A DNA stretch of 64,000 nucleotides, taken from NCBI GenBank assembly GCA_013378335.1, contig CP040556.1, forward strand, positions 1,426,001-1,490,000, read 5' to 3'. Of this stretch, positions 36,380-48,557 are shown piece by piece; within the stretch, counting starts at the first letter, position 1, and each line of letters starts with the position of its first letter. The notes under the pieces are model-generated. The model was not told the origin of the DNA and did no database searches. It was given only the letters and a program-made list of their open reading frames with translations. A program made the position numbers and the translations under genes. This DNA comes from Streptococcus sanguinis (GTDB lineage Bacteria; Bacillota; Bacilli; Lactobacillales; Streptococcaceae).

Positions 36380-36579
36380 TTGATTTCTCCTTTGTTTAGC
36401 AAGCAGGAAGTTTGTTGCTTCCTGACAGTAATTGTTTTTTTGAACAATTCTATTCTAACAAAGCCATCTATCCCCTTCCTACCCACTATCTGTTTTTTAT
36501 CTGTTTTTTCAAAACCAATACTATTCTTTTGAAAATCAGGCAAATCCTCCGCTCTAAGACCTATCATCTGCTTTTATGA

Positions 36580-36585
36580 TATAAT
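36580..36585 (+). promoter_or_regulatory. Extended -10 promoter of the lactonase gene
   Basis: TATGA TATAAT ends at 36585; the leader of about 30 nt carries GAGGTAATGG before the ATG at 36622. Confidence 0.6.
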
Positions 36586-36621
36586 AGTAGCAAGCAATCT
36601 AAATACATACGAGGTAATGGA

Positions 36622-37632
36622 ATGACACAAACGGTTTACTTTGGAACTTATACTCGCAGAGATTCCAAGGGAATTTACAAGGCAGATTTTAATTCTAACA
36701 AGGAAACACTAGAAAACTTAACCTTGGTTGCTGAAGAGCCCAGTCCAACCTACCTAGCCTTTGATAAGGCTGGACATCTCTATTCTGTCGGAGCAAAGGA
36801 CGGACAGGGGGGGATTGCAGTCTTTGACCAGGCAGGTCAGCTCCTCAACCATGTCGTTGAAGAAGGGGCTCCGCTTTGCTATGTGGCAGTCGACGAGGAT
36901 CGTGACTTGGTTTACGGAGCCAATTATCATAAGGGGCAAGTCTTGGTATACAAACGCCTAGCTGATGGCAGACTTGACCTTGCTGACTCAGCTACCCATC
37001 AAGGTCAAGGACCACACGCCAACCAAGCCTCTGCCCATGTCCACTACGCAGACCTTACACCAGATCAATACCTAATCACCTGCGACTTGGGAACTGATGA
37101 AGTCATCACCTATGATGTTACTGAAGATGGAAAGATCGCTCCTCTGAACACCTACAAGTGTGCCGCTGGAGCTGGTGCCCGCCATATCGTTTTCCACAAT
37201 CATTACAAAATCGCCTATTTGATCTGTGAGCTTAATTCTACTATTGAAGTCCTGATTTACGATGGAGTCGGCCATTTTGAACACCTGCAAACTATCTCCA
37301 CCTTACCAGAGGACTTTGAAGGTGCAAACGGAACAGCTGCTATCCGTCTGTCTGCTGATGGCAAGTTTCTTTACGGTTCCAACCGCGGCCATAACTCTCT
37401 TGCCGTTTACAAAATCTTAGCTGACGGCAGCTTGGCCTTAATCCAGATTGCACCTACTAATGGCCAAAATCCGCGTGATTTCAACATCACACCGGATCAA
37501 AACCATATCATTGCTGTCCATCAAGACTCTGACAATGCAACCATCTTCAAACGCGATGCAGAGAGTGGAAAATTGACAGAAATCTCCCACGATTTCTACG
37601 TTCCCGAAGCTGTTTGTGTGACCTTTAAATAA
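36622..37632 (+). CDS. Lactonase family protein (6-phosphogluconolactonase-like, beta-propeller)
   Basis: 336 residues, near the usual length for the seven-bladed propeller lactonase family (PF10282; E. coli Pgl and B. subtilis YkgB). The opening TVYFGTYTRRDSKGIYKADF and the repeated blade segments, such as RLSADGKFLYGSNRGHNSLAVY, are typical, and LQTISTLPEDFEGANGTAAI is near the active cleft. The likely reaction is hydrolysis of 6-phosphogluconolactone in the oxidative pentose phosphate pathway; whether that is the true substrate is not shown here. It has its own promoter and is single. Confidence 0.88.
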   Translation: MTQTVYFGTYTRRDSKGIYKADFNSNKETLENLTLVAEEPSPTYLAFDKAGHLYSVGAKDGQGGIAVFDQAGQLLNHVVEEGAPLCYVAVDEDRDLVYGANYHKGQVLVYKRLADGRLDLADSATHQGQGPHANQASAHVHYADLTPDQYLITCDLGTDEVITYDVTEDGKIAPLNTYKCAAGAGARHIVFHNHYKIAYLICELNSTIEVLIYDGVGHFEHLQTISTLPEDFEGANGTAAIRLSADGKFLYGSNRGHNSLAVYKILADGSLALIQIAPTNGQNPRDFNITPDQNHIIAVHQDSDNATIFKRDAESGKLTEISHDFYVPEAVCVTFK

Positions 37633-37700
37633 GCAGAATTCTTGTCTTTCTATTAGAAATTTGATTAAATAGTATAAAAGATTACTAAGGAGCAACAACT

Positions 37701-37885
37701 ATGAATCCAGTAGATTTATTTAACCAAGCAAAAGAAGTGATTAAAAAGAAAGACTTTGATGTCGCTAAAAAGTTTATCGAAGAAAACAAAGACAAACTCG
37801 GTGAATACCTGAGCAAGCTAAAAAAATAGTAGCTGGAAATGAAATGGCCAGAGGTACCATTGATAAAATTAAAGGTTTGTTCTAA
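37701..37885 (+). pseudogene. Small amphipathic protein of about 59 aa, frameshifted
   Basis: The frame from ATG 37701 reads MNPVDLFNQAKEVIKKKD and on through KLGEYL, then SKLKK and a stop at 37829 (42 codons). If one base is restored near 37810, the frame instead reads EQAKKIVAGNEMARGTIDKI and ends KGLF at 37883-37885, a more natural end for small streptococcal helical proteins ending in DKxKxLF. AAGGAG precedes the ATG. The product would be a soluble acidic-basic helical peptide of unknown role. An alternative is that the 42-aa version is the real gene. Confidence 0.5.
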
Positions 37886-37893
37886 GTAAACAT

Positions 37894-38066
37894 AACAAAA
37901 GAGTCTGGGACAAAAGTCCAGCCTTAAATATAAAAAGCGAACAAAACTAGTTTTCTGGTAATCAGAATTCTGCTTTGTTCGCTTTTCGCATTCAATTATA
38001 GATTTGAAGGGCTTAATAATTAAGATTTTTAAAAATTGAAATCTTTTTGTCCCAAACTCTTTTTGT
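37894..38066. repeat. Repeat-like element with GGGACAAAAG ends
   Basis: It starts AGAGTCTGGGACAAAAGTCC and ends TTTTTGTCCCAAACTCTTTTT, the same ends as the repeats at 4821 and 56978 but with a different interior. Inside is a stem AAAAGCGAACAAA / TTTGTTCGCTTTT. It lies between the convergent small gene and mgtE, where it may terminate both. Confidence 0.6.
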
Positions 38067-38076
38067 GTATCATTTT

Positions 38077-39417
38077 TTATATGATCAATGGCAAGAAAAT
38101 TTGTGCTAAGCCTAGAAAAGCTAGATAACCTAACACATCTGTTGCTGTTGTAATGAAAATGGTCGAAGCTAGAGCTGGATCCTGATGCAGTGTCTTGATA
38201 ATCAGCGGTACAAAGTAACCAAATAGAGCACCACATGCTAGATTGATCATCATAGCCAATACCACAATAACAGACAGATAGAAATTTTGATAGAAGACAA
38301 ACATGACAATCGCTGCAATCAAGCCAGTAAAGAAACCATTAACCAAAGCTAGCACGATTTCTTTGAGCACTAAATTCCGATCTTCTTTCAGATCCAGTTT
38401 CCCCAAGGCAATTCCCTGAATAACCAAAGCAAGTGTCTGAGAGGCAGAATTTCCGCCCATTCCCGTGATAATAGGACTAATCGCTGCTAATGCTACAACT
38501 TTTGAAATCGTATCATCAAAAAGTGCTACTGTCGCAGAAGCTAGAAAGGCTGTCACTAAGTTAATCATCAACCAAGGTAAGCGTTTCTTGAGTGATTCTT
38601 TGAAAGGTCCTCCAATTTCTTCACTTTCTTGGACACCACCCATCCGCAAGATATCTTCTTGATACTCTTCTTGCAAAACATCGACGATATCGTCAATTGT
38701 GATGATTCCTAGCAATACCTGCCGATGATTGACGACCGGTACAACAGATAAATTATATTTGGCAGAAAGCTGTGCCACTTCCTCTTGGTCAACCTCTGGC
38801 GTCACAGTCACTAACTGAGTGTTCATAAATTCGCTGAGTTTCATCTCCGCATCATGAATAAACAAATCACGGATATCAATCCAGCCAACTAGCGAATGAT
38901 GTACATTTCTAATAAATAAGGTATCAATAACTTCCGTATTAGGCGAAATCTCCCTTAATTTATTGAGAGTTGCTGAAACGGTCAGATTTTCATTTAAGGT
39001 AATGAATTCTGTCGTCATCAGACCACCAGCTGTCTGAGGATCGTAAGCCAACATAGCTTTCAAATTCTCTTGACTGGTATTTTTCATCATACTTAAGTAT
39101 TGCTTACGCAAGTCCACACTCAAGTAACCCAAAATATCTACCACATCATCATCTGGCATAAGATGAAAAAGAGTGCTGGTACGTTTGAAAGAAATCGATT
39201 GGATAATCTGTCGTTGCAACTCCGGCTCGGCTTCTTTTAAAATCTCTACCAATTGATCATCACTAGCCATTTCCGTAAAGGTTTTGAGGAGATTCCCTTC
39301 CTCATCCTCCAAGGCTTCCAAAGAAAGAGCAATATCAATGGGGTAGTAATCGTCAAATATCTGATTGAAAACTTCTCTATCCTTTGATAGTAAGACCTGA
39401 TTTAATAATTCTTCCAT
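38077..39417 (-). CDS. mgtE: MgtE-type magnesium transporter
   Basis: 446 residues. A cytoplasmic helical N domain (about 1-130) is followed by two CBS domains (about 135-255), then five membrane helices from about 285 to the end. The GMGGNSASQTLALVIQGIALG segment is the MgtE selectivity region of TM2, and MVFVFY/CGALFGYFVPLII match later helices. It imports Mg2+ (and possibly Co2+) and closes when the CBS and N domains bind Mg2+. AAGGAGGAG precedes the ATG. It appears to be a single-gene unit. Confidence 0.94.
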   Translation of the reverse strand: MEELLNQVLLSKDREVFNQIFDDYYPIDIALSLEALEDEEGNLLKTFTEMASDDQLVEILKEAEPELQRQIIQSISFKRTSTLFHLMPDDDVVDILGYLSVDLRKQYLSMMKNTSQENLKAMLAYDPQTAGGLMTTEFITLNENLTVSATLNKLREISPNTEVIDTLFIRNVHHSLVGWIDIRDLFIHDAEMKLSEFMNTQLVTVTPEVDQEEVAQLSAKYNLSVVPVVNHRQVLLGIITIDDIVDVLQEEYQEDILRMGGVQESEEIGGPFKESLKKRLPWLMINLVTAFLASATVALFDDTISKVVALAAISPIITGMGGNSASQTLALVIQGIALGKLDLKEDRNLVLKEIVLALVNGFFTGLIAAIVMFVFYQNFYLSVIVVLAMMINLACGALFGYFVPLIIKTLHQDPALASTIFITTATDVLGYLAFLGLAQIFLPLII

Positions 39418-39479
39418 TGTGCTCCTCCTTCCACTTTGCTAGTATACCATAAAAGACTGATTTTGATACAAGAAAGCTA

Positions 39480-39650
39480 TAAAATCTTTAGTAAATCACT
39501 CACTTTTTCAACCATGTAGTCACAAGGAAACGCAGGAATCCCTTGATTATATTTTCCAAAATAAAAACTGTCATCTTGTCCTCTAATTTTTCAAGGGAAA
39601 GAGCATGACCAGCCCTACACACTACTTCTAGGAAATTTCTAGGAAAAGAT
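39480..39650 (-). pseudogene. Gene remnant with a frameshift
   Basis: On the minus strand an uninterrupted stretch reads FPRNFLEVVCRAGHALSLEK and LED, then, after a one-base change near AAGATGAC, DDSFYFGKYNQGIPAFPCDY and MVEKVSDLLKIL to a stop. Neither frame has a start, and stops lie just upstream. The C-terminal flavour (QGIPAFP, DYMVEKVSDLL) looks like the tail of a soluble enzyme; I cannot name the family. The rest of the 350-bp gap between mgtE and eno (39418-39767) has only the eno terminator. Confidence 0.4.
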
Positions 39651-39727
39651 GATAAATCTCCCTCTCATCAATTAGGGGGAATCCTAAATCAAAAAATATC
39701 CATTGTTATATCTTTACACATCAAAAA

Positions 39728-39748
39728 AGCTAGGACTTAGTCCTAGCT
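39728..39748 (-). terminator. eno terminator
   Basis: AGCTAGGACT/AGTCCTAGCT hairpin followed by TTTTTT on the minus strand, 20 bp after the enolase stop. Confidence 0.9.
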
Positions 39749-39767
39749 CCTCTTATATCTTATTAGA

Positions 39768-41075
<1,308 letters not shown>

Positions 41076-41263
41076 TTACTCTCCTTATTATTTAAAATTA
41101 TTTACTAGTCTATGATACCTCAAAAACGCTTTTTTTTCAAGGAAAAATAGAGAATCTAAGCAAATTTGAGAAATTTTGCACAAGAAAACGATTCCAAATT
41201 TACTATATAAATGTTTTTCCGGCGAATCAGAACGAAGATTCAACCTTTTAGAATTTCTCCTTT

Positions 41264-41280
41264 TATGGTACAATTTTATT
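41264..41280 (+). promoter_or_regulatory. Extended -10 promoter for a leaderless mRNA
   Basis: TATGG followed by TACAAT (41269-41274) and then only 6 nt (TTTATT) before ATG 41281; there is no ribosome binding site. Confidence 0.55.
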
Positions 41281-41730
41281 ATGACTGATATTAATAAAGT
41301 AATCATGGAAAAATCTCAGGGCGGAGTCAAGCTCAACCCTGATGAACAGCGTAGGTTTTTAGGGACTTTCGAAGAACGAGTGCTGGCTTCCTGCTCTATT
41401 GAGCAAGCTAACAGCTCTCTCATTCGCAGTCATTTCAAGGAAATGCTCAGCAGTATCATGAAAAACTGCCAACCTGTATTTGTCAAAATTTCCCCAGAAG
41501 TCGAGTCTGGCAATCAAATCTTTTATCTAAAAACTGCTAAGGAGTTAGGCTGTGAAGCCACTATCGTCTCTAGCGATTACCAGTCCTCTCCTTTTGGCCT
41601 GATTGTCCATAGCGACCATCTTGTTCAGATGAATGAGAAGGATATGTACCAACAGTTTGCTGGCCTCCTTCAGCCAGCAGAAAAAACAGCAAAAGAAAAG
41701 CGCTCCCTCTGGAAAAAATGGTTTGAGTAA
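41281..41730 (+). CDS. YueI-like (DUF1694) protein
   Basis: 149 residues. The family opening (EKSQGGVKLNPDEQRRFLGT, with FEERV after it) and the central TAKELGCEATIVSSDYQSSP agree with DUF1694/YueI. Function unknown; a soluble cytoplasmic protein. The ATG at 41281 is the natural start: translation seems to begin right at the transcript start (see 41264). It is followed by the NTF2-like gene after 1 bp, so the two are one transcript. Confidence 0.85.
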   Translation: MTDINKVIMEKSQGGVKLNPDEQRRFLGTFEERVLASCSIEQANSSLIRSHFKEMLSSIMKNCQPVFVKISPEVESGNQIFYLKTAKELGCEATIVSSDYQSSPFGLIVHSDHLVQMNEKDMYQQFAGLLQPAEKTAKEKRSLWKKWFE

Positions 41731-41731
41731 G

Positions 41732-42070
41732 ATGACAAATTTAGAAAAACTTTTTGCCTTTTTTGAAGCTGAAAATCAGCGCGATTGGCAAACCTATCAG
41801 ACCTTTCTTTCTGATCATGTAAGCTGGGAATTACAGGGCGACACAACCGAAATCATCAAAGGTAAAGCTGACTACCTGACTAAAATTCAAAAAGTCTATC
41901 ATGACAACCCCGTCCAGTTTCGTTGCACTTATTATCTGCTTAGTCCTGACCAGAATCGGATTGTGACCATTTTAGAAAATGACTTTGGTGACCTGTCTTG
42001 TGACATCTTCTTCTTTGAAAAGGGCATGATAGTTAAAGAAATTGAATACCTACTAAAAAAGGCGGACTAA
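41732..42070 (+). CDS. NTF2/SnoaL-like protein
   Basis: 112 residues from ATG 41732, one base after the YueI-like stop. The pattern is that of a cone-shaped NTF2-like fold: N-terminal helices (LEKLFAFFEAENQRDWQTYQ), then WELQGDTTEIIKGKADYLTK, and several beta strands (FRCTYYLLSPDQNRIVTILE). Such proteins are small ligand binders or isomerases, but the exact role is unknown. The stop overlaps the bidirectional terminator shared with glxK. Confidence 0.8.
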   Translation: MTNLEKLFAFFEAENQRDWQTYQTFLSDHVSWELQGDTTEIIKGKADYLTKIQKVYHDNPVQFRCTYYLLSPDQNRIVTILENDFGDLSCDIFFFEKGMIVKEIEYLLKKAD

Positions 42071-42082
42071 CCGCTTTTTTTC
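42055..42082. terminator. Bidirectional terminator between convergent genes
   Basis: GGCGG, ACTAA loop, CCGC with A-run before and T-run after; it serves both the NTF2-like gene (+) and glycerate kinase (-), and overlaps both stop codons. Confidence 0.85.
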
Positions 42083-43185
42083 ATTTTTAGTACATTGCCA
42101 ATATTTCTTGCTGTGCGAATCAAATTTTGCTCCGCCTGCTCTAGAATCCTATCCAACCTATCTGCTCGCGCAATAACCGGAAAAGCTGCCAGGATATTCT
42201 CAACTGGAAAATCTGGTAAATCATCAGCTAGGCTACCGCAAATCGCCAGCACAGGGATACCTTCTGGCGTTCGTCTTGCGACCCCGACTGGTGCCTTGCC
42301 CGCCAAAGATTGACGGTCCATTCGTCCTTCGCCAACTACGACCAAGTCCGCCTTTTTAACTCTTTCATCAAAATCCAGTAAATCTAGACAGGTTTCAATA
42401 CCCGAAACGATTTTTCCTCCGGCAAAAGCAACCAGTCCTGCAGCCATTCCGCCTCCGGCCCCAGCTCCATCCATATCAATCACCTGAGGATCAACCAACT
42501 GATAGAAATCTGCCATGGCTTGATCCACTTGAGAGAATAATAAGGGAGCTAGGCCTTTCTGACCTCCGAAAACAAAGGTCGCACCCCTCTCTCCGCAGAG
42601 AGGATTGTCTACGTCCGTCAAAATCTCAATCTCAACTTCCTTCAAGAAAGCCGGAACCTGCTCAGCTGAAATTCGAGCGACCTTTCCCAAAGACGATCCA
42701 ATGGGGCGCAGTCTATGATTATGCGCATCGAAAAATTCATAGCCCAGGCCAGCTGCAAGTCCAATCCCACCGTCGTTGCTGGCCGAACCTCCAACACCAA
42801 CTAAAATCTTTCTGACACCGTCTTCAGCCAGGTGCAAAATCAATTCTCCTAATCCTTTGGTTTCTATGGCCAAGGGATTTCGTTTTTCCTGAGGAATAGA
42901 GGCAAGTCCTACCAAGTCAGCCATTTCAAAAAGCGCTTGCTGACCGTTTCTGGCGTAGGGCATTTTTACTGGCTGACCGAAGGGCCCAGTCACAGTGTGG
43001 TAAAATTCAGCCCAGCCCAAGGTTGCTGTCAGCGCGGCCATGGTCCCCTCGCCCCCGTCACCGACTGGCAGCAAGTCAAAGCTGGCATCTGGCAAGGCCT
43101 GAGAAAAGCCCATCTGCAGAGCTTGAGCAACCTGAGGAGCTGACAAACTTTCCTTGAATGAATCCGGTGCAATAAGAATATGCAT
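42067..43185 (-). CDS. glxK: Glycerate kinase
   Basis: 372 residues, GarK/GlxK type (class I). It phosphorylates D-glycerate. Landmarks are MHILIAPDSFKESLSAPQVA, PVGDGGEGTM, the VGVGGSASNDGGIGLAAGLG motif, the DVDNPLCGERGATFVFG segment, and GEGRMDRQSLAGKAPVGVAR near residue 290. The TAGGAGAG ribosome site precedes the ATG. It lies 9 bp downstream of serB in the same direction, so the two share a transcript; both deal with three-carbon acid metabolism. Confidence 0.95.
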   Translation of the reverse strand: MHILIAPDSFKESLSAPQVAQALQMGFSQALPDASFDLLPVGDGGEGTMAALTATLGWAEFYHTVTGPFGQPVKMPYARNGQQALFEMADLVGLASIPQEKRNPLAIETKGLGELILHLAEDGVRKILVGVGGSASNDGGIGLAAGLGYEFFDAHNHRLRPIGSSLGKVARISAEQVPAFLKEVEIEILTDVDNPLCGERGATFVFGGQKGLAPLLFSQVDQAMADFYQLVDPQVIDMDGAGAGGGMAAGLVAFAGGKIVSGIETCLDLLDFDERVKKADLVVVGEGRMDRQSLAGKAPVGVARRTPEGIPVLAICGSLADDLPDFPVENILAAFPVIARADRLDRILEQAEQNLIRTARNIGNVLKMKKSG

Positions 43186-43194
43186 GCTTCTCTC

Positions 43195-43842
43195 CTACTC
43201 TTTTCTATTGTCTAAAAGATCAATGACCCGATAGAGATTGCATTCTTGAATCTGGTAAGGAGCCTGCTCGCGCACGATTGGCTTGGCCATAAAGGCAATT
43301 CCTATCCCTGCCGCCTGAATCATAGGCAGATCATTGGCGCCATCTCCCATAGCAATTGTTTGATTTAATTCCAACTTATTTTCAGCTGCCCATGCTTTTA
43401 GCATGGCAAGCTTGGTATCCTTAGTGACAATCTCTCCTAAGACTTGGCCTGTTAAAAAGCCCTGCTGGATTTCCAAACGATTTGCCTTGACATAGTCAAT
43501 TCCAAGCTGCTCAGCCAGTCTGTCCACCGTTTCATGAAAACCACCTGACACCAAGCCTACTTTATAACCACGTTTATGCAGCTCCTTGACCAAGTCCTCA
43601 GCTCCCGGAGTAAAGTGGATCCTTTCAGCAATTTGAGCAAAAATATCCTCTGGCAGGCCTTTTAAAAGTGCAACACGCTCGCGTAAGGCAGCTTCAAAGT
43701 CCAACTCTCCTCGCATGGCACGCTCGGTAATAGCTGCAACCTGAGCTCCTACACCCGCCTCCTCTCCTAACAGGTCAATCCCCTCTTCCATGATTAAGGT
43801 ACTGTCTACATCCATGACTAAGAGACCTTTAACTGTTTTCAT
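43195..43842 (-). CDS. serB: Phosphoserine phosphatase
   Basis: 215 residues. HAD phosphatase with nucleophile Asp in VMDVDSTLI (about 10-18), motif II VSGGF, motif III GDGANDLPMIQAAGIGI. The helical cap with TERAMRGELDFEAALRERV binds phosphoserine. It carries out the last step of serine biosynthesis in the cytoplasm. AAAGGAG precedes the ATG. It is followed by glxK after 9 bp. Confidence 0.95.
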   Translation of the reverse strand: MKTVKGLLVMDVDSTLIMEEGIDLLGEEAGVGAQVAAITERAMRGELDFEAALRERVALLKGLPEDIFAQIAERIHFTPGAEDLVKELHKRGYKVGLVSGGFHETVDRLAEQLGIDYVKANRLEIQQGFLTGQVLGEIVTKDTKLAMLKAWAAENKLELNQTIAMGDGANDLPMIQAAGIGIAFMAKPIVREQAPYQIQECNLYRVIDLLDNRKE

Positions 43843-43995
43843 CTCTAGACTCCTTTTCTATTGACATCTCTACCAGCAACATCCACTATATTCACTCTTT
43901 TTTATGTTCTTCTACCACCAAAAGTATATTCTCTCTCGTATTTATATACAGTATCAGATAAGACAGCTGACATTTCAACTTGACGATTGCTTTTT

Positions 43996-44690
43996 TCAAT
44001 CTAATTCATTCGCCTCCCCTTTCATTATTGAAATATATTTATCAATTTGAATGCTTTTGTTATCATCTTCTAATACAATGGCAATATTATAAGCATTGCC
44101 ACTCGAATGTGTGATAGATACGAAGCATTTTGCATTTTTAGAAAAATTATACTTTTTGACTAGCTCATTAAAAAGTTCCGAGTTATCATCAGTTTTATAA
44201 ATAATATTACTTAAGGATGTTTCCGAACTTCTAAAAACTTCTTTTACTTCCAATGCTTCAAAATACTCTCGTTTAATACTTAAGTTAAAGATTTCCTTAT
44301 CAAACTTAGGGTTAATACTATCTGAATACAGCAACTGAGAATTTTCATAACTGACATGAACCTCCTGTGTATTTTCATCTTTACGAATAGTATAACTTCC
44401 ATCCACAAGATTATTTTTAGAATTTAAAAAACTTCATAACTTTCTTTTTGTTTCTCTCGATCACCAATACTAACTGAAACAGAATAGCTTTTGATTCCTG
44501 TCAAGTCTATATTTTCTTGTTCTAAAAACTTAAACATTGGTTCAAAAGTGCCTTCAAAATCATACTGTTCTCTTGTTCTGTTTTTTGGGACAGTGTAATC
44601 ATCCAGACGCCAGCCATTTATCAATGCTATCGATAAAACTGCTACACCTCCAAGAAAAATGAGAGTCATATATTTTTTAATTTTCTTCAT
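43996..44690 (-). pseudogene. Membrane-anchored hypothetical protein, frameshifted
   Basis: Two abutting open frames (44424-44690 and 43996-44406) join if one T is restored in the run GTTTTTTAA (about 44424-44430): the first then continues ...ESYEVFLNSKNNLVDGSYTI in a single frame. The reconstructed protein has about 231 residues with an N-terminal signal-anchor helix (MTLIFLGGVAVLSIALI, about 8-24) and a soluble extracellular part with no motifs I recognise. AGAAAG is a weak ribosome site before ATG 44690. Its AT content looks higher than the flanking housekeeping genes. Confidence 0.6.
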
Positions 44691-44762
44691 TTTTTGATAG
44701 ACTTTCTGCTTTAATCTTCCCTCTATTATAACATAAGAGCTTTTTATTGAAACAAAAAAATA

Positions 44763-44784
44763 GAAGCTCCCGAAGGAACTTCTC
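44763..44784 (-). terminator. ezrA terminator
   Basis: GAGAAGTTCC and GGGAGCTTC pair on the minus strand, followed by ATTTTTTT. Confidence 0.8.
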
Positions 44785-46509
44785 TTAAAAACGAATATTC
44801 TCGCGTGTTTTTTCGTAGGATGTCACAAAACGCTCGGTCACACCTGGCTCGACAAGATCCAAAGCTTTTGAAATGATTTCCAAGGATTGAGCATAGTCGT
44901 AGTCATGTTCAAAGACATACAAGGACTTGTTGAAGGCTGCTTGTACATTATCGTCAAAGGAACGATAGCGGTTTGAATACTGCAGCAGCTGCTCAGTCAA
45001 GGTAGCATCTTGGACGATACGATAGGTTTCTTCTTCCAATTGCTCCATATCATTTCCTAGAATTTCAAGCCAACGGTTAACTGATTCGATATTGACTCGT
45101 GTAGCTTCCAATTCCTTAACCAACTCTTCAATATTATTGCTGGTTGAGAAGAAAATTTCTAAGAAAGAATCTGGAATACCTGGCAAATTGCGTTTTTCCA
45201 TATATCTCTTAATGGTATGCAATTTGTTAGCATAGATATTGACTTTCTGACGAGCATTGGCATCATCTTTTTCAATCTCTGCAAGTGCTTCGCCAAGAGA
45301 AATCTGCTCATCTTCGATTTCTTTCAAACGCTCTTGAATAGCTTCCAACTCTTCCTGAACCACTGAATAAGCTTGCTTGGTTTCAGAAGAATCTTCTACC
45401 GCGCTCAACACCACATCTTCCTGGGCAGAAAGCTCAGCCTGCAACTCCTTGACATGAGAAGTTTCCGTATCAGAGAGAAGGAAGGTTTGAGATAAACGTT
45501 CTATCTCTTTTTGGAGTTGCTGGTTGTTTTCCTTTGTATGAGCCAGATAACTTGGTAAGTTTTTAATCAACTTCTCCACTACTTTGTGGGCTTCAATTTC
45601 CCGAGTGAAGATTTCATAGAGAGCGTTAATCTCTTCTTGCGCTTGCTCATTTTCATACTCAGCATTATCCAGCTCTAGGGCTGAAATATTGGCTTCGTTG
45701 CGTTTGAGGCTTGCATGGAGCTGCTGGAAGCGTGACTCTATATCTGTTTCGATAAAGTGATAACCAGATTCCAAGAGCTTACGGTGACCAGATTCTAAGT
45801 CTTCCAACTGGTCTGGCAATTTCACAGTCAACTCTTCGACAATGGCAGGAACTTTCTCAACGATATGTGTCAGAGCAAGAATATGATCCTCTGCCTTATC
45901 CAAGATCTCAGCTGCTTCAACCGGGTCTCCTGAAGAATTAAGGGTCACAAACTGAGAAAACTCTGACTGGATATTTTCCAGCTGTTTTTCAATCTCAGCT
46001 AAGGCTTGCCCATACGAGTCTGCATTCTCCGCCACCTGGGTTTGCAGTTTTTCAAACAAATCCAAGGCATGGAGCACACGGCCACTATTCTTAGACTCTT
46101 GCTCTTTAAGATCTTCCAAGGCTGCACGAATCATCTTGATATCTTCGTCAATCAAGTCGATCTGACTCTCAATATTGCCGATGGCATGCTTGGCTTTAAT
46201 GAAACGGAAAGAATTATTGTAACCTTCTGCTTCAAATAGATTATTTTCGATATCAGCAAATGAATTTAAGGACAAGTCTACCCATTTTTGATTCCATTCA
46301 CGGAAGGCTACCTGACTCTGCCCAATCAAATGCATATTTTTTACTTCTTCAACTTCATCATTCACAGGGAGATTATAGAGTGCTTCTTTTCTCTCCTCCA
46401 AATTTTGAAGTAAAGCTTCATTTCTCTTTCTCATCAGAACTGCAGTACCATAGCCGACAACCAAAAGCAGAGCTACCACAGCAACGAGAATAACTAGTCC
46501 AATAGACAT
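44785..46509 (-). CDS. ezrA: Septation ring formation regulator EzrA
   Basis: 574 residues from ATG 46509 with AAGGAG 6 nt before it; the preceding in-frame ATG (46542) has none. One N-terminal helix (MSIGLVILVAVVALLLVVGY) anchors the protein, with the rest a cytoplasmic array of spectrin-like coiled coils ending in the conserved RYRSFDDNVQAAF and EHDYDYAQSLEII region. It binds FtsZ and coordinates septal and peripheral peptidoglycan synthesis. It lies 86 bp downstream of gyrB on the same strand, a standard streptococcal order. Confidence 0.95.
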   Translation of the reverse strand: MSIGLVILVAVVALLLVVGYGTAVLMRKRNEALLQNLEERKEALYNLPVNDEVEEVKNMHLIGQSQVAFREWNQKWVDLSLNSFADIENNLFEAEGYNNSFRFIKAKHAIGNIESQIDLIDEDIKMIRAALEDLKEQESKNSGRVLHALDLFEKLQTQVAENADSYGQALAEIEKQLENIQSEFSQFVTLNSSGDPVEAAEILDKAEDHILALTHIVEKVPAIVEELTVKLPDQLEDLESGHRKLLESGYHFIETDIESRFQQLHASLKRNEANISALELDNAEYENEQAQEEINALYEIFTREIEAHKVVEKLIKNLPSYLAHTKENNQQLQKEIERLSQTFLLSDTETSHVKELQAELSAQEDVVLSAVEDSSETKQAYSVVQEELEAIQERLKEIEDEQISLGEALAEIEKDDANARQKVNIYANKLHTIKRYMEKRNLPGIPDSFLEIFFSTSNNIEELVKELEATRVNIESVNRWLEILGNDMEQLEEETYRIVQDATLTEQLLQYSNRYRSFDDNVQAAFNKSLYVFEHDYDYAQSLEIISKALDLVEPGVTERFVTSYEKTRENIRF

Positions 46510-46595
46510 ATAGAACTCCTTCACATTGTTACTATAAAGCAAACATAATGATTATATCATATTTTTGCCCATAATGGTTGATTTTTCTGATTTTT

Positions 46596-48557
<1,962 letters not shown>

